53,309 nt of DNA, taken from positions 1 to 53,309 of the forward strand of contig CAYNHF010000042.1 of NCBI GenBank assembly GCA_964397045.1. The letters are read 5' to 3'. Source of the DNA: CAYNHF01 sp964397045 (GTDB lineage: Bacteria > Actinomycetota > Acidimicrobiia > Spongiisociales > UBA5794). The notes beneath the pieces were generated by a model, which was given only the letters and a program-made list of their open reading frames with translations, was not told where the DNA came from and made no database searches. The position numbers were made by a program, and so were the translations under genes. Below are positions 1 through 7,896 of the stretch, piece by piece; position 1 is the first letter of the stretch; the number at the start of each line of letters is the position of its first letter.

Positions 1-109
1 CTATCGCTTGGGCTGGGTTCTGGGGACCGATGAGCGGCATCAGTCCGATTGTGAGCAGCAACACGCTGATCCGGGTGATCCAATGATGTGATCGTTTACG
101 CCGAGTAAT
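1..109 (-). CDS. Secreted protein, N-terminal signal peptide only (runs off left edge)
   Basis: The minus strand reads through the left edge as a 36-residue leader: a basic start (RRKR), a hydrophobic core (VLLLTIGLMPLIG) and an AxA-type cleavage site (PAQA). The mature protein lies outside the window. The leader closely matches that of the truncated gene at 265-498, with a shared GPQ(N/T)PA block after the core. That remnant continues into a sugar-dehydrogenase-like start, so this is probably a paralogue of the same secreted family. No ATG, GTG or TTG is in frame. An ATT at 107-109 lies about 6 nt after a GGGAG and is the best start I can offer. Frame and signal peptide are visible; family and start are inference. 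Confidence 0.5.
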   Translation of the reverse strand, partial: MTRRKRSHHWITRISVLLLTIGLMPLIGPQNPAQAI

Positions 110-153
110 GAGTCACTCCCACCGTGCGGCCCCCCTACCTCTGTGGGACCGAG

Positions 154-182
154 GTTAGCGTGACTGCCGCATACTGGATCAA
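154..182 (-). promoter_or_regulatory. Possible sigma-70-type promoter for the left-edge gene
   Basis: On the minus strand TTGATC (177-182) and GCTAAC (154-159) are separated by 17 bases. This is close to a -35/-10 pair and is placed correctly for the signal-peptide gene at 1-109. It is a pattern match only. Confidence 0.3.
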
Positions 183-264
183 TACCACGCCTGATTCCCG
201 GCGCGCTGCTCGAACCGAAACGCGCTCGAGTTCATGCGCGTCGGGTGACCACCGCACGCTCCGC

Positions 265-498
265 TCAGAGTCCGGTTCGCTCCGCGACGAACACCGTGCC
301 GTCCGGGGCGAAGCGCACCCCCACCGGCTGCGTGAAACTGCTGTATCCACCAAAGATCCTCTGAAGCGCGAATCCGGACTGCTGCGAGGTCGGAGCCGCC
401 GCGGCGGGGGTCTGCGGACCGACAAACGGCAAGAGGGAAATGACCAGCGTCAGTACGCCGATCCGGATGAATCCAATACGTGGCTGCCTACACCGAAT
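265..498 (-). pseudogene. Truncated secreted sugar-dehydrogenase-like gene
   Basis: About 77 codons are open: a signal peptide (core VLTLVISLLPFVG, cleavage after PAAAA), then a mature start containing VGVRFAPDGTVFVAERTG, then a TGA at 265-267. The FAPDGxxFVAERxG motif is the first blade of glucose/sorbosone dehydrogenase (GSDH) and related beta-propeller proteins, which normally run over 300 residues. The gene is therefore cut off after its first strand. No in-frame ATG/GTG/TTG precedes it; ATT/ATC at 496-501 follow a GGGAG. Leader and upstream DNA match the copy at 1-109, which suggests duplication followed by deletion. It could also be a functional short peptide, but the abrupt stop within a propeller motif argues for a remnant. 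Confidence 0.55.
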
Positions 499-665
499 GA
501 TGAGCGACTCCCACCTGCCGCACCCTCCGAGTTAGAGGATGGAGAAGTACCGACACTGTCGCAGGAGGGCCTGACGTCTGGGTGATAGTCCTGCGAGATA
601 CCTTGTTGACTAGCTCGTCACCTAGTGGGCGCGCCAATGAGGTGCCCGGTGGTCGTGATCTGGGA

Positions 666-2450
666 TCAGTCGACGAAGGCGCCGAGGTCTGCCTGCACCG
701 CGCGTGAGATCACGCCGGGACCCCCTACCACCACGATCTGGGACGGGCCCAGCCGGTTCAACTCAGTACGGGTCGCAGACGGAACCGAGTCGCCACCCAC
801 TAACAGCACAGGAGCTCCGGCAGCTCCCGCTGCGGCTGCCGCCCCCAGCGCATCCGGGAAATCAAACCCGTACGCCACATACACCGTCGACGCCGACCCG
901 AAGGCCGCTTTGGACACGGCAGCGGCCGTCGCAAACCGATCGATGCCCGCACTCCGCACCGTGGGAGCGATCGCATTCAACTGGGCAACCACGCCGTCGG
1001 AAATGACGCCCGGACCACCCGCCACCACGATCTGGGACGGACCCAGCCGGTTCAACTCAGTACGGGTCGCAGACGGTATTCCGGTACTCGTGACCAGCAG
1101 CACCGGTCCATCTGCTGCCGCCGCTGCCGCTGCAGCCCCCAGCGCATCCGGGAAATCAAAGCCATAGGCCACGTACACCGTCGACGCCGACCCAAACGCC
1201 TGCTTCGAAACCGCGGCCGCAGTTTCGAAGCGGTCATCGCCCCACACCCGATCCGAGCCAAGGACGATCTTGGACACGCGGTTCTTGGTCAGAGACGCCA
1301 TATAGATCTCGCCGGATCCGTCGGTGCCGAAACCGACGACGCCGGCTACAGGTCCCATGGCGGACTTCCAGTTGGTGTGATCGGACACCGTGCCTCCGGA
1401 CCCGCCCGAGTAGCGCAAACTCCTGAGATTGGAGCTGTAGAAATCGGCATAGAAGTACGTGCCTTCGAGTCCCGGCAGTGTTTTGCCCCGGTACACCTCA
1501 CCGCCGATGACCGATCGGGTGGATGACGTGTTCCTGTAGTCGTGGATGGGTGGGACGTACCCGGGTGGAGCGGAACAACCACTCGTCGGCGGACGACAAA
1601 TCGTCCCTTCGTAGATCTTCCATCCGAAGTTGGCCCCGGCGTGGGTCGGACCGATTGCGTTGATCTCTTCCCGAGCGCCCTGGCCTACGTCGCCGATATA
1701 GAGGTCGCCGGTCGCCGGGTCGAAGGCCATGCGGAACGGGTTGCGCACACCGCGAGCCCAGATTTCGGGCAGGCCCCCTCCGCCCTTGTACGGGTTCCCG
1801 TCGGGAATCGCGTACGGCGAACCGCCGTCGACGTCGATCCGCAGGATCTTGCCGAGCAAAGTGCCGGTTCTCTGGCCGTTGTTGCTCGGGTCGTTCGAGC
1901 TCCCCCCGTCTCCGAGGGAGATATACAGGTAGCCGTCGGAGCCGAAGACGACGGTGCCTCCGTTGTGATTTGATGCCGGCTGCGGAACGCGTAGCAGCCT
2001 GCGGTAGCTGCCCGGATTCGCGACATTCGGATCGGCAGAAACGCTGTACTCGACAATGTCGACATCGCCGGGAGACACCCTGCGGTTGGTGAGGTGCAGG
2101 TAGAACTTGCCGTTCACGGCGTAGTCGGGGTGGAACGCCATGCCCAGCAAGCCGCCTTCACCGCCCTGCGAAATCAGGCCCCCCACATCGAGGAATGTGC
2201 CGATAAAGGCACCCGTCGCCGAGCTGAAGATCTTGATCTTGCCGCCGCGCTCGGCGACGAAGACCCTCCCGTCACCAGCCGGCGCGTCCACGGCCATCGG
2301 CGCGGACACGCCCGTGATGAAGTCGGGATCGATCACGGGCTCGCCCGCAGCAGCCGGGACCGCGAAGGCGGTGACGACCACGAGCGTCAGCACCACCACC
2401 GTTGATAGGCGCGATCGCAACCGGCGAGCGTTTGGTTGTGTCTGCAACAT
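666..2450 (-). CDS. Secreted GSDH-family dehydrogenase with two cell-wall-binding repeats
   Basis: 594 residues from an ATG at 2448-2450, chosen because a clear signal peptide follows it (RRLRSRLS, core VVVLTLVVVTAFAV, cleavage near PAAAG); a longer in-frame extension upstream lacks coding character. Residues about 37-390 form a glucose/sorbosone dehydrogenase (PQQ-type beta-propeller) domain with APAGDGRVFVAERGG, HNGGTVVFGSDGYLYISLGDGG-type and GVRNPFRMAFDPATGDLYIGDVG blocks. The C-terminus holds two CW_binding_2 (PF04122) units, each with GxDRFxTAAAVSK, DFPDALGAAA and GGPGVIS signatures. It probably oxidises a sugar or aldose outside the cell while held to the wall; the substrate cannot be read from sequence. 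Two degraded or partial relatives lie downstream on the same strand. Confidence 0.85.
   Translation of the reverse strand: MLQTQPNARRLRSRLSTVVVLTLVVVTAFAVPAAAGEPVIDPDFITGVSAPMAVDAPAGDGRVFVAERGGKIKIFSSATGAFIGTFLDVGGLISQGGEGGLLGMAFHPDYAVNGKFYLHLTNRRVSPGDVDIVEYSVSADPNVANPGSYRRLLRVPQPASNHNGGTVVFGSDGYLYISLGDGGSSNDPSNNGQRTGTLLGKILRIDVDGGSPYAIPDGNPYKGGGGLPEIWARGVRNPFRMAFDPATGDLYIGDVGQGAREEINAIGPTHAGANFGWKIYEGTICRPPTSGCSAPPGYVPPIHDYRNTSSTRSVIGGEVYRGKTLPGLEGTYFYADFYSSNLRSLRYSGGSGGTVSDHTNWKSAMGPVAGVVGFGTDGSGEIYMASLTKNRVSKIVLGSDRVWGDDRFETAAAVSKQAFGSASTVYVAYGFDFPDALGAAAAAAAADGPVLLVTSTGIPSATRTELNRLGPSQIVVAGGPGVISDGVVAQLNAIAPTVRSAGIDRFATAAAVSKAAFGSASTVYVAYGFDFPDALGAAAAAGAAGAPVLLVGGDSVPSATRTELNRLGPSQIVVVGGPGVISRAVQADLGAFVD
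721..1238 (-). repeat. Tandem duplication encoding two cell-wall-binding units
   Basis: Bases 721-944 and 1015-1238 are two copies of the same segment offset by exactly 294 bases (98 codons). Stretches such as 751-781 and 1045-1075 are identical. They encode the two CW_binding_2 units of the secreted dehydrogenase. The near identity points to recent duplication or gene conversion. Confidence 0.8.
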
Positions 2451-2570
2451 CCCGAATCGCCTGTGAGAGGAGCAAGGCAAAGCGTAATCCCGCCTCGAAC
2501 CTACAGAAGCGGGCCACGTCATCCCCGGCACACCGCCGGCCGCCAGCCAAACGCTGGGTAGGGTTGGACT

Positions 2571-3989
2571 GTGGCCAACCCCTATCACATGACTCCGGAC
2601 GAATTCCGAACCCACGGCTACGAGATGGTCGACTGGATCGCCGACTACCTGGCCACGATCGGAGAACGTCAGATCGCTCCAGACGTGAAGCCGGGCGATA
2701 TCCGCGCCATGCTTCCCGACCACGCCCCGGAAGCGCCAGAGGGCTTCGCTGCGATCATGGCCGACCTCGACCAGATTGTGATGCCGGGGATCACCCACTG
2801 GCAATCTCCAGGCTGGTTTGCCTTCTTCCCTGCCAACAGCTCACCAGCGTCGATCCTGGGCGAGATGGCGAGTGCGGGGCTCGGGGTGCAAGGCATGTTG
2901 TGGTCGACCAGCCCGGCTGCCACCGAAGTGGAATCCGTTGTGCTGGACTGGCTGGTTGACTTGCTCGGGCTGCCCGCACACTGGAAGACCACCGATCGCG
3001 GCGGCGGTGTCATCAACTCCAGTACGTCGGATTCCACCCATCTGGTCCTCGCTGTTGCCAGGCACCGTGCTGCGGACCGTGGACCGGCCGAGGACATGGT
3101 GGCCTACGCATCGAACCAAGCTCACTCATCGATCGAGCGCGGCGCCAGGCTCGCCGGGTACGGCCAGGTTCGTCTCATCGGCGTGGACGACCGCTATGGC
3201 ATGGACCACGCCCAGCTTCGCCGGCAGATTGCCGCTGATCGCTCATCCGGCCTGATCCCGGTGGCGGTGACGAGCGCGATCGGCACCACGGCGACCACTG
3301 CGGTTGATCCCGTGCGGGCGGTCGGAGAGATCGCGGCCGAGAACGAGCTGTGGCATCACGTCGATGCGGCATATGCGGGCAATGCAATGATCTGCCCCGA
3401 GTTCAGGGTCTATCAGGACGGCCTGGAGCTGGTCGATTCCTATACGTTCAACGCACACAAGTGGTTGCTGACCAACTTCGACTGCAACATCCTCTATGTC
3501 GCAGACCGAAGACCTCTGATCGAGACCTTGAGCACCATGCCCGCATACCTCCAGAACGCCGCGACGGAGTCCGGAGCCGTGATCGACTACCGGGACTGGC
3601 ACGTCTCACTGGGGAGACGATTCCGGGCACTGAAGCTGTGGTTTGTGCTCCGCAGCTATGGCGCAGAGGGTTTGCGATATCTCATCCGAAGCCACGTCGC
3701 GCTCGCAGACGAACTCGCGGCGCGGCTCGGCGCCGATCCGAGGTTCGAACTGGTCGCCCCGCATCCATTTGCACTGGTCTGTTTCCGAGCCTCGGCCGGC
3801 AATGAGACAACTGAGGCACTCGCCGCAGCCATCAACGCAGCAGGGGATGTTGCGGTCACCCCGATGCAGCTCGGTGACGACGCCATCATCCGGGTCTCCG
3901 TCGGCCAGTCCTACACCGAAGCCGAACACGTTGAGCGCCTCTGGAATCTCATCGATACCCACACCCCAGCGATCCAGGAGGAATCATGA
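2571..3989 (+). CDS. PLP-dependent aromatic-amino-acid-type decarboxylase (group II)
   Basis: 472 residues from GTG at 2571, the usual size for the aromatic-L-amino-acid/tyrosine decarboxylase family (PF00282). Visible family features are the N-terminal helical region with GYEMVDWIADYL, substrate-site HWQSPGWFAFFPANSS, QAHSSIERG (His185, stacking on PLP), HVDAAYAG (Asp265, contacts the pyridine N) and NAHKWLL with Lys297, the expected Schiff-base lysine. The reaction is predicted to be removal of CO2 from an aromatic amino acid to give an amine in the cytoplasm; which amino acid is uncertain. It overlaps the next gene by 4 bp (ATGA), so the two are probably co-translated. The ribosome site before the GTG is weak. 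Confidence 0.85.
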   Translation: MANPYHMTPDEFRTHGYEMVDWIADYLATIGERQIAPDVKPGDIRAMLPDHAPEAPEGFAAIMADLDQIVMPGITHWQSPGWFAFFPANSSPASILGEMASAGLGVQGMLWSTSPAATEVESVVLDWLVDLLGLPAHWKTTDRGGGVINSSTSDSTHLVLAVARHRAADRGPAEDMVAYASNQAHSSIERGARLAGYGQVRLIGVDDRYGMDHAQLRRQIAADRSSGLIPVAVTSAIGTTATTAVDPVRAVGEIAAENELWHHVDAAYAGNAMICPEFRVYQDGLELVDSYTFNAHKWLLTNFDCNILYVADRRPLIETLSTMPAYLQNAATESGAVIDYRDWHVSLGRRFRALKLWFVLRSYGAEGLRYLIRSHVALADELAARLGADPRFELVAPHPFALVCFRASAGNETTEALAAAINAAGDVAVTPMQLGDDAIIRVSVGQSYTEAEHVERLWNLIDTHTPAIQEES

Positions 3990-4249
3990 GTGACGAGTTG
4001 GTCCAGGTCGCCATCTTCGGATCCAAGTGGGAGGCTGAGCTCGCCACCCAGCAATTGAAGGCAGGCGGGATCGACGCGTACGTCGGATCTGACAGTGCCG
4101 GTGGGATGATCCCTTCCCTCGGGATGGCGGAGGGTCATCGGCTGCTGGTGCGCAGCGACGATGTTGAGGCGGCCGTCGCGGTGCTGGAAGGAGAGGCGGC
4201 AGACGACGATCCTACCGCGGATGAAGCGCCATCCGATAGCGAGGACTGA
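3986..4249 (+). CDS. DUF2007-like small protein
   Basis: 87 residues with a strong AGGAGG site before the ATG, which overlaps the decarboxylase stop. It matches the short DUF2007 / putative signal-transducing family: VQVAIFGSKWEAELATQQLKAGGIDAYV followed by a glycine-rich turn and HRLLVRSDDVEAAVAVL, a ferredoxin-like fold similar to ACT/PII-type small domains. The last 20 residues are acidic and probably disordered. Exact function is unknown. Coupling with the decarboxylase suggests shared expression but does not prove a shared job. Confidence 0.7.
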   Translation: MSDELVQVAIFGSKWEAELATQQLKAGGIDAYVGSDSAGGMIPSLGMAEGHRLLVRSDDVEAAVAVLEGEAADDDPTADEAPSDSED

Positions 4250-4264
4250 GCGCTCCGACCTAGC

Positions 4265-4801
4265 TCAATCTCGCACGTAGTCGAGCAGTTCTCGCACCAT
4301 GTAGGCGGTCGCCCCCCACAAGATCCCCTCAGGAAACTCGAAGAACCAGAGGGTGTGACCCATCCAGTCGTTGGTGCGCCAGCGGTCATCATCGAGCAGG
4401 TCGGCCAGCAGCGGTTCGATGATCACGTCGACTTCCGCCGGATCAGGGACGAGTAGAGCCGGACGCTCCACCCGCGCGACAATCGGCACTATCAGGTTGT
4501 TGCGGTTGCGAGTGGAGATTGGTGTCAGTCCACCGAGGATGGAAACCACCGCAGTCGGCGGGAGCCGGATCTCCTCATCAGCCTCTCGCAACGCCGTGGC
4601 CACAACTCCCTCACCAGCCTCGATCTTGCCGCCGGGGAACACCACGTCCCCTGGGTGCGTCCTCATATCATCCGGGCGTTTGGTGAGGATCACCCGCACG
4701 CCGGCTTCATCGACGTACAGGGGCACGAGCACCGCAGCGCGGGCCTTGGTGGGCTGAGCGACCTCCGGCAGGGATTCGAGCCGGGTCCACACGTCGCGCA
4801 T
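4265..4801 (-). CDS. NUDIX hydrolase, CoA-pyrophosphatase-like
   Basis: 178 residues, ATG at 4801. The NUDIX box spans about residues 57-80 (GGKIEAGEGVVATALREADEE). The LTKRPDDMRTHPGDVVFPGG segment before it is the CoA-pyrophosphatase (NUDT7/YeaB) signature, and WGATAYMVRELL near the end is typical of that family. It would cleave CoA or related nucleoside diphosphates in the cytoplasm. The usual EExG at the end of the box reads EEIRL, so the last glycine is not in its normal place. It converges with the DUF2007 gene (15-bp gap) and diverges from the acetyltransferase. Confidence 0.8.
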   Translation of the reverse strand: MRDVWTRLESLPEVAQPTKARAAVLVPLYVDEAGVRVILTKRPDDMRTHPGDVVFPGGKIEAGEGVVATALREADEEIRLPPTAVVSILGGLTPISTRNRNNLIVPIVARVERPALLVPDPAEVDVIIEPLLADLLDDDRWRTNDWMGHTLWFFEFPEGILWGATAYMVRELLDYVRD

Positions 4802-4832
4802 CGAGCCAGCTTAAGGCGATAGGCTGACCGCT

Positions 4833-5432
4833 ATGGCGTCGCTGATCAACTCCCGGGCTCGCTACACACCACGGTTCGTGCTGCGTCCGTTTCGTCGGCG
4901 CGACGTCGGAGCGATCCACGAAGCGGTTTCTCAATCTCTCACCGAACTGCAGCCGTGGCTGCCGTGGGCGAGCCCGGACTACTCGCGTTCGGTCTCGCAG
5001 CACTTTGTCCGCGACTCGATGGGTGCCTGGGACGATGGCCGTGCCTTCGACTTCGGGATCCGCCGGCCGGAGGAACCGAACCGTCACGTGGGGAATGTCT
5101 CGGTCTGGTTCACCTCTCGCGCCAATCAGGTCGGCGAAATCGGCTACTGGGTCCGCACCGGCGAGACCGGCAAGGGTGTCTGCACGGAGGTCACCGCTCG
5201 CATCCTGCAGATCGCTTTCGAGGAACTGCGCCTCCACCGGGTGACACTCCGGATCGCCCTCGGGAACCGCGGCTCAGAGCGGGTCGCCGAAAAGCTGGGG
5301 TTCCTGCAGGAGGGCACCCTGCGGGAGGACGTGAAGGTGGGTGGCCGCTGGCTGGACCACACGCTCTGGGGCCTCCTCGACGCCGAGTGGCGGGTCGAGC
5401 GGAATCGCTATAGCAGCGAAGCCTGGACGTGA
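4833..5432 (+). CDS. GNAT acetyltransferase, RimJ/RimL-like
   Basis: 199 residues. The order of segments fits Acetyltransf_3: RFVLRPFRRRDVGAI, LQPWLPWASPDYS, a central GNVSVWFTS strand, then GEIGYWVRTGETGKGVCTEVT (acetyl-CoA-binding motif A) and LGNRGSERVAEKLGFLQEG (motif B). These enzymes acetylate N-terminal alpha-amino groups of ribosomal proteins or other amines such as antibiotics; the substrate is not evident. The C-terminal stop overlaps the GTG of the following small membrane protein (GTGA), so it leads a three-gene coupled set with the L,D-transpeptidase. Confidence 0.8.
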   Translation: MASLINSRARYTPRFVLRPFRRRDVGAIHEAVSQSLTELQPWLPWASPDYSRSVSQHFVRDSMGAWDDGRAFDFGIRRPEEPNRHVGNVSVWFTSRANQVGEIGYWVRTGETGKGVCTEVTARILQIAFEELRLHRVTLRIALGNRGSERVAEKLGFLQEGTLREDVKVGGRWLDHTLWGLLDAEWRVERNRYSSEAWT

Positions 5433-5710
5433 CCCTCCAGCCTCACCGCTCGCCCTCTCGGATGAGCACGACTCATCTCGCCCTCGAAGCCGTGCAGTAC
5501 GCGTTGCTCGCGGTCGTCAGCGTGCTCGTCGCAGTTGTCGTCATCGCGACCTTCATTCGCATCGTAAAACAGCCCGTTCCCGGACCAGGCGAATTGCCCA
5601 CCGTCACCACTACAGTCTCACCCGCCGACTCGCTCGAAGCCGCCGCGGCGACCGCCCTGTTCGGACATTGGGAAGTCGGTCCCATGCAGGTTCCAGCGAT
5701 CAAAAGGTGA
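5429..5710 (+). CDS. Small single-pass membrane protein, unknown function
   Basis: 93 residues from a GTG overlapping the acetyltransferase stop. One membrane helix is evident at about residues 20-45 (ALEAVQYALLAVVSVLVAVV). It is followed by a Pro/Thr/Ser-rich stretch (PGPGELPTVTTTVSP) and a short amphipathic end. I recognise no family. Its stop overlaps the GTG of the L,D-transpeptidase, so it is probably made together with that cell-wall enzyme. Confidence 0.55.
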   Translation: MTLQPHRSPSRMSTTHLALEAVQYALLAVVSVLVAVVVIATFIRIVKQPVPGPGELPTVTTTVSPADSLEAAAATALFGHWEVGPMQVPAIKR

Positions 5711-6948
5711 ACGGCGAGGTGAGGAGAACGGCAGCCCTGGCGCTTGCGCTCGTGGTCATCGCGGTCGCTTGCGGAGGCGACGATGCAGAGGGTGGCGGAT
5801 CGGGCGCGGCGGGCTCCGGACCCTCCGGTCCTCCTTCAGGGGTATCGGTGGTTGTCGCCGATCAGGCGGTTCTCAACTTCCAGGAAGCGCTCGACATCGT
5901 CGGCTACGACCCTGGGCCGATCGACGGCGTGTACCGAGAGCGCACCACCAAGGCCGTCCAAGCCTTCCAGGGTGACAATGGGTTGACCCCAACAGGCGAT
6001 ATGGACGCCGAGACCACGCGGGCGCTCTTCAACGCGGACCCGAGAGTCGAGCCGCTCATCATCGGTGCGATCCAGACCGCCCTCACCGAACTCGGCTATG
6101 ACGTCGGAATCATCGACGGGGTGTGGGGCCCCGCCACCCAGAACGCGATCGCGTCATTGCAGGGGGACGGTGGACTGGATCCATCGGGTGAGGTGACCAA
6201 CGAGACATGGGAGCTGCTGCGGCAGCGCTACAACACCGAGGTGGTGGCAACCGCCCTCGAGGCATCTGGTTACGCCGATCTCACAACCGAAGCCGCGGCA
6301 GCCGATGCGGCGGGTCCGATTCTGCGGCGCGGGGATGAGAGTGACGAGGTGTTGGCCCTGCAGCAGCGGCTCACCGACCTCGGCTTCCGACCGGGTGAGG
6401 CAGACGGGCATTACGGCGGCGAAACCGCCTCCGCCGTAATGGCGTTCCAGAAGCAGGAGGGCCTGCAGCGTGACGGTGTCGCCGGTGAGCAGGTGCTGGC
6501 GCGGCTCGAGAATCCGACAGGTCCCGGCCCACGCGAAGACCTGAGCGGGCCTCGAGTCGAAGTCGACCTGGACCGCCAAATCCTGTTCCTCGTCGACGAG
6601 CAGGGCGGCAGAACCGTCGTCAACGTCTCCAGCGGATCTGGTAAAACGTATTCGAAGCCGGACGGCGGCGAGTCCGTGGCGTACACGCCAACCGGTGACT
6701 TCGTGGTCGAGCGCAGGGTCGACGGGCTCCGCGAGGCGGCGCTCGGGTCGCTCTATCGCCCGCTGTACTTCGATCGCGGCTGGGCGATCCACGGATCGTC
6801 CTCCGTCCCCGGCTACCCGGCAAGCCACGGCTGCGTCCGTACTGCCAACGCCGACCAGGATTTCCTGTTCACCGTGATGCCGGAGGGTGCTCCCGTAGTC
6901 ATCTACGGACACAGTCCGGGTGAGCCGACCGACGAGGCCGGTTTCTAG
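5707..6948 (+). CDS. L,D-transpeptidase lipoprotein with three peptidoglycan-binding domains
   Basis: 413 residues from GTG 5707, which overlaps the previous stop; GTG 5719 is an alternative. A signal sequence (AALALALVVIAVAC) leads to a candidate lipidated Cys22, followed by a Gly/Ser linker. Three PG_binding_1 domains follow (about 50-105, 120-175 and 215-270), each with the G(P/I/E)xDGxxGxxTxxAVxxFQ pattern. The YkuD catalytic domain (about 280-400) ends with HGSSSVPGYPASHGCVR, with catalytic His and Cys of the SHGCVR motif. It should form 3-3 peptide crosslinks or anchor proteins in the cell wall from the outer face of the membrane. The repeated binding domains are normal for such enzymes in actinobacteria. 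Confidence 0.88.
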   Translation: MNGEVRRTAALALALVVIAVACGGDDAEGGGSGAAGSGPSGPPSGVSVVVADQAVLNFQEALDIVGYDPGPIDGVYRERTTKAVQAFQGDNGLTPTGDMDAETTRALFNADPRVEPLIIGAIQTALTELGYDVGIIDGVWGPATQNAIASLQGDGGLDPSGEVTNETWELLRQRYNTEVVATALEASGYADLTTEAAAADAAGPILRRGDESDEVLALQQRLTDLGFRPGEADGHYGGETASAVMAFQKQEGLQRDGVAGEQVLARLENPTGPGPREDLSGPRVEVDLDRQILFLVDEQGGRTVVNVSSGSGKTYSKPDGGESVAYTPTGDFVVERRVDGLREAALGSLYRPLYFDRGWAIHGSSSVPGYPASHGCVRTANADQDFLFTVMPEGAPVVIYGHSPGEPTDEAGF

Positions 6949-6997
6949 CCCCTCTCGCACCTGCCACACGGACCACACAGCTCATCAAGAGTGGGCC

Positions 6998-7863
6998 GTG
7001 GAAGGTGAGATACTCGGGGCAATCCTCGACGTCGCGGTCCTGGCACTTGTCATCACTTCCAGCTCGCGATGGGGTTCAGCCTGACGATCCCCGAGATCAT
7101 CGGGCCGTTGAAGAACGTGCGGCTGGTCCTGCTGGCGCTTGCCGCCAACTTCGTGCTGGTGCCTCTGGCCGTCTGGGGGATGACCGAGGTGCTCGACCTG
7201 CGCGACGGCCATGAAGTCGGGCTGCTCGTCATGGCAGTGGCCGCCGGTGCTCCGTTCCATCCCGAGCTGGCTCAAGCCGCCAACGGGAACATGGCCTTCT
7301 CGGTGGGTCTGATGGTCTTGTTGATGGTGGTAACGATCGTCCACATGCCGATCGTGCTGCCGCTGCTGCTCGGCGGCGGCGACGTCGATGCCCGCGCGAT
7401 CGCATCTTCACTCTTCTGGACGATGCTCGTCCCGCTGGCCGTCGGTCTCTTCTTCAAAGCGCGGTACCCCGGCGTCGCCGACACGCTCCATCCACAGATG
7501 AGTCGGGCCTCGTCGGTGTCGCTCGTGCTGTTGCTCGTCGCCGGCTTGGCCGTGAACTTCGCCGATATCCTCGACACGTTCGGGACCGGCTCCATCGTTT
7601 CCATCGTGGTCTTCCTGTTGGTGGCCCTCGCCGGCGGTTACTTCGCCGGTGGAATCCGATCCCGCCATACGGTCCGTGCTCGGGTTGGGAACCGCGCAGC
7701 GCAACTTCTCGGCGGCGCTCATCGTGGCAGCACAGAACCTCAGCGATGACCCAGACGTGCTCGTAATCATCATGGTCGCGCCCTCCTCGGCCTCGTTCTC
7801 CTGATGGCGGTTGCCAATGAGCTGGGCCGCCGAGTCGACAGGAAACCGGCCGCGGCTCACTGA
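6998..7863 (+). pseudogene. Frameshifted SBF-type (bile acid:Na+ symporter family) transporter
   Basis: The coding sequence changes frame three times. It begins at GTG 6998 (EGEILGAILDVAVLALVI), shifts near 7045-7066 into FQLAMGFSLTIPEIIGPLKN, shifts again near 7649-7655 into DPAIRSVLGLGTAQRNFSAAL, and returns near 7772-7780 to LLGLVLLMAVANELG before TGA 7861. Joined together, these parts give the familiar SBF/PF01758 order: LxMGxSLT helix, NFVLVPLAVW, ALGTxQRN helix and C-terminal helix. The longest open piece is 7069-7749 (226 residues), which lacks both true ends. Either the gene is dead or the assembly has several indel errors here. Substrate is unknown. Confidence 0.75.
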
Positions 7864-7896
7864 CCCGACACCGACCGAGCTCGGTGCGATACGATC

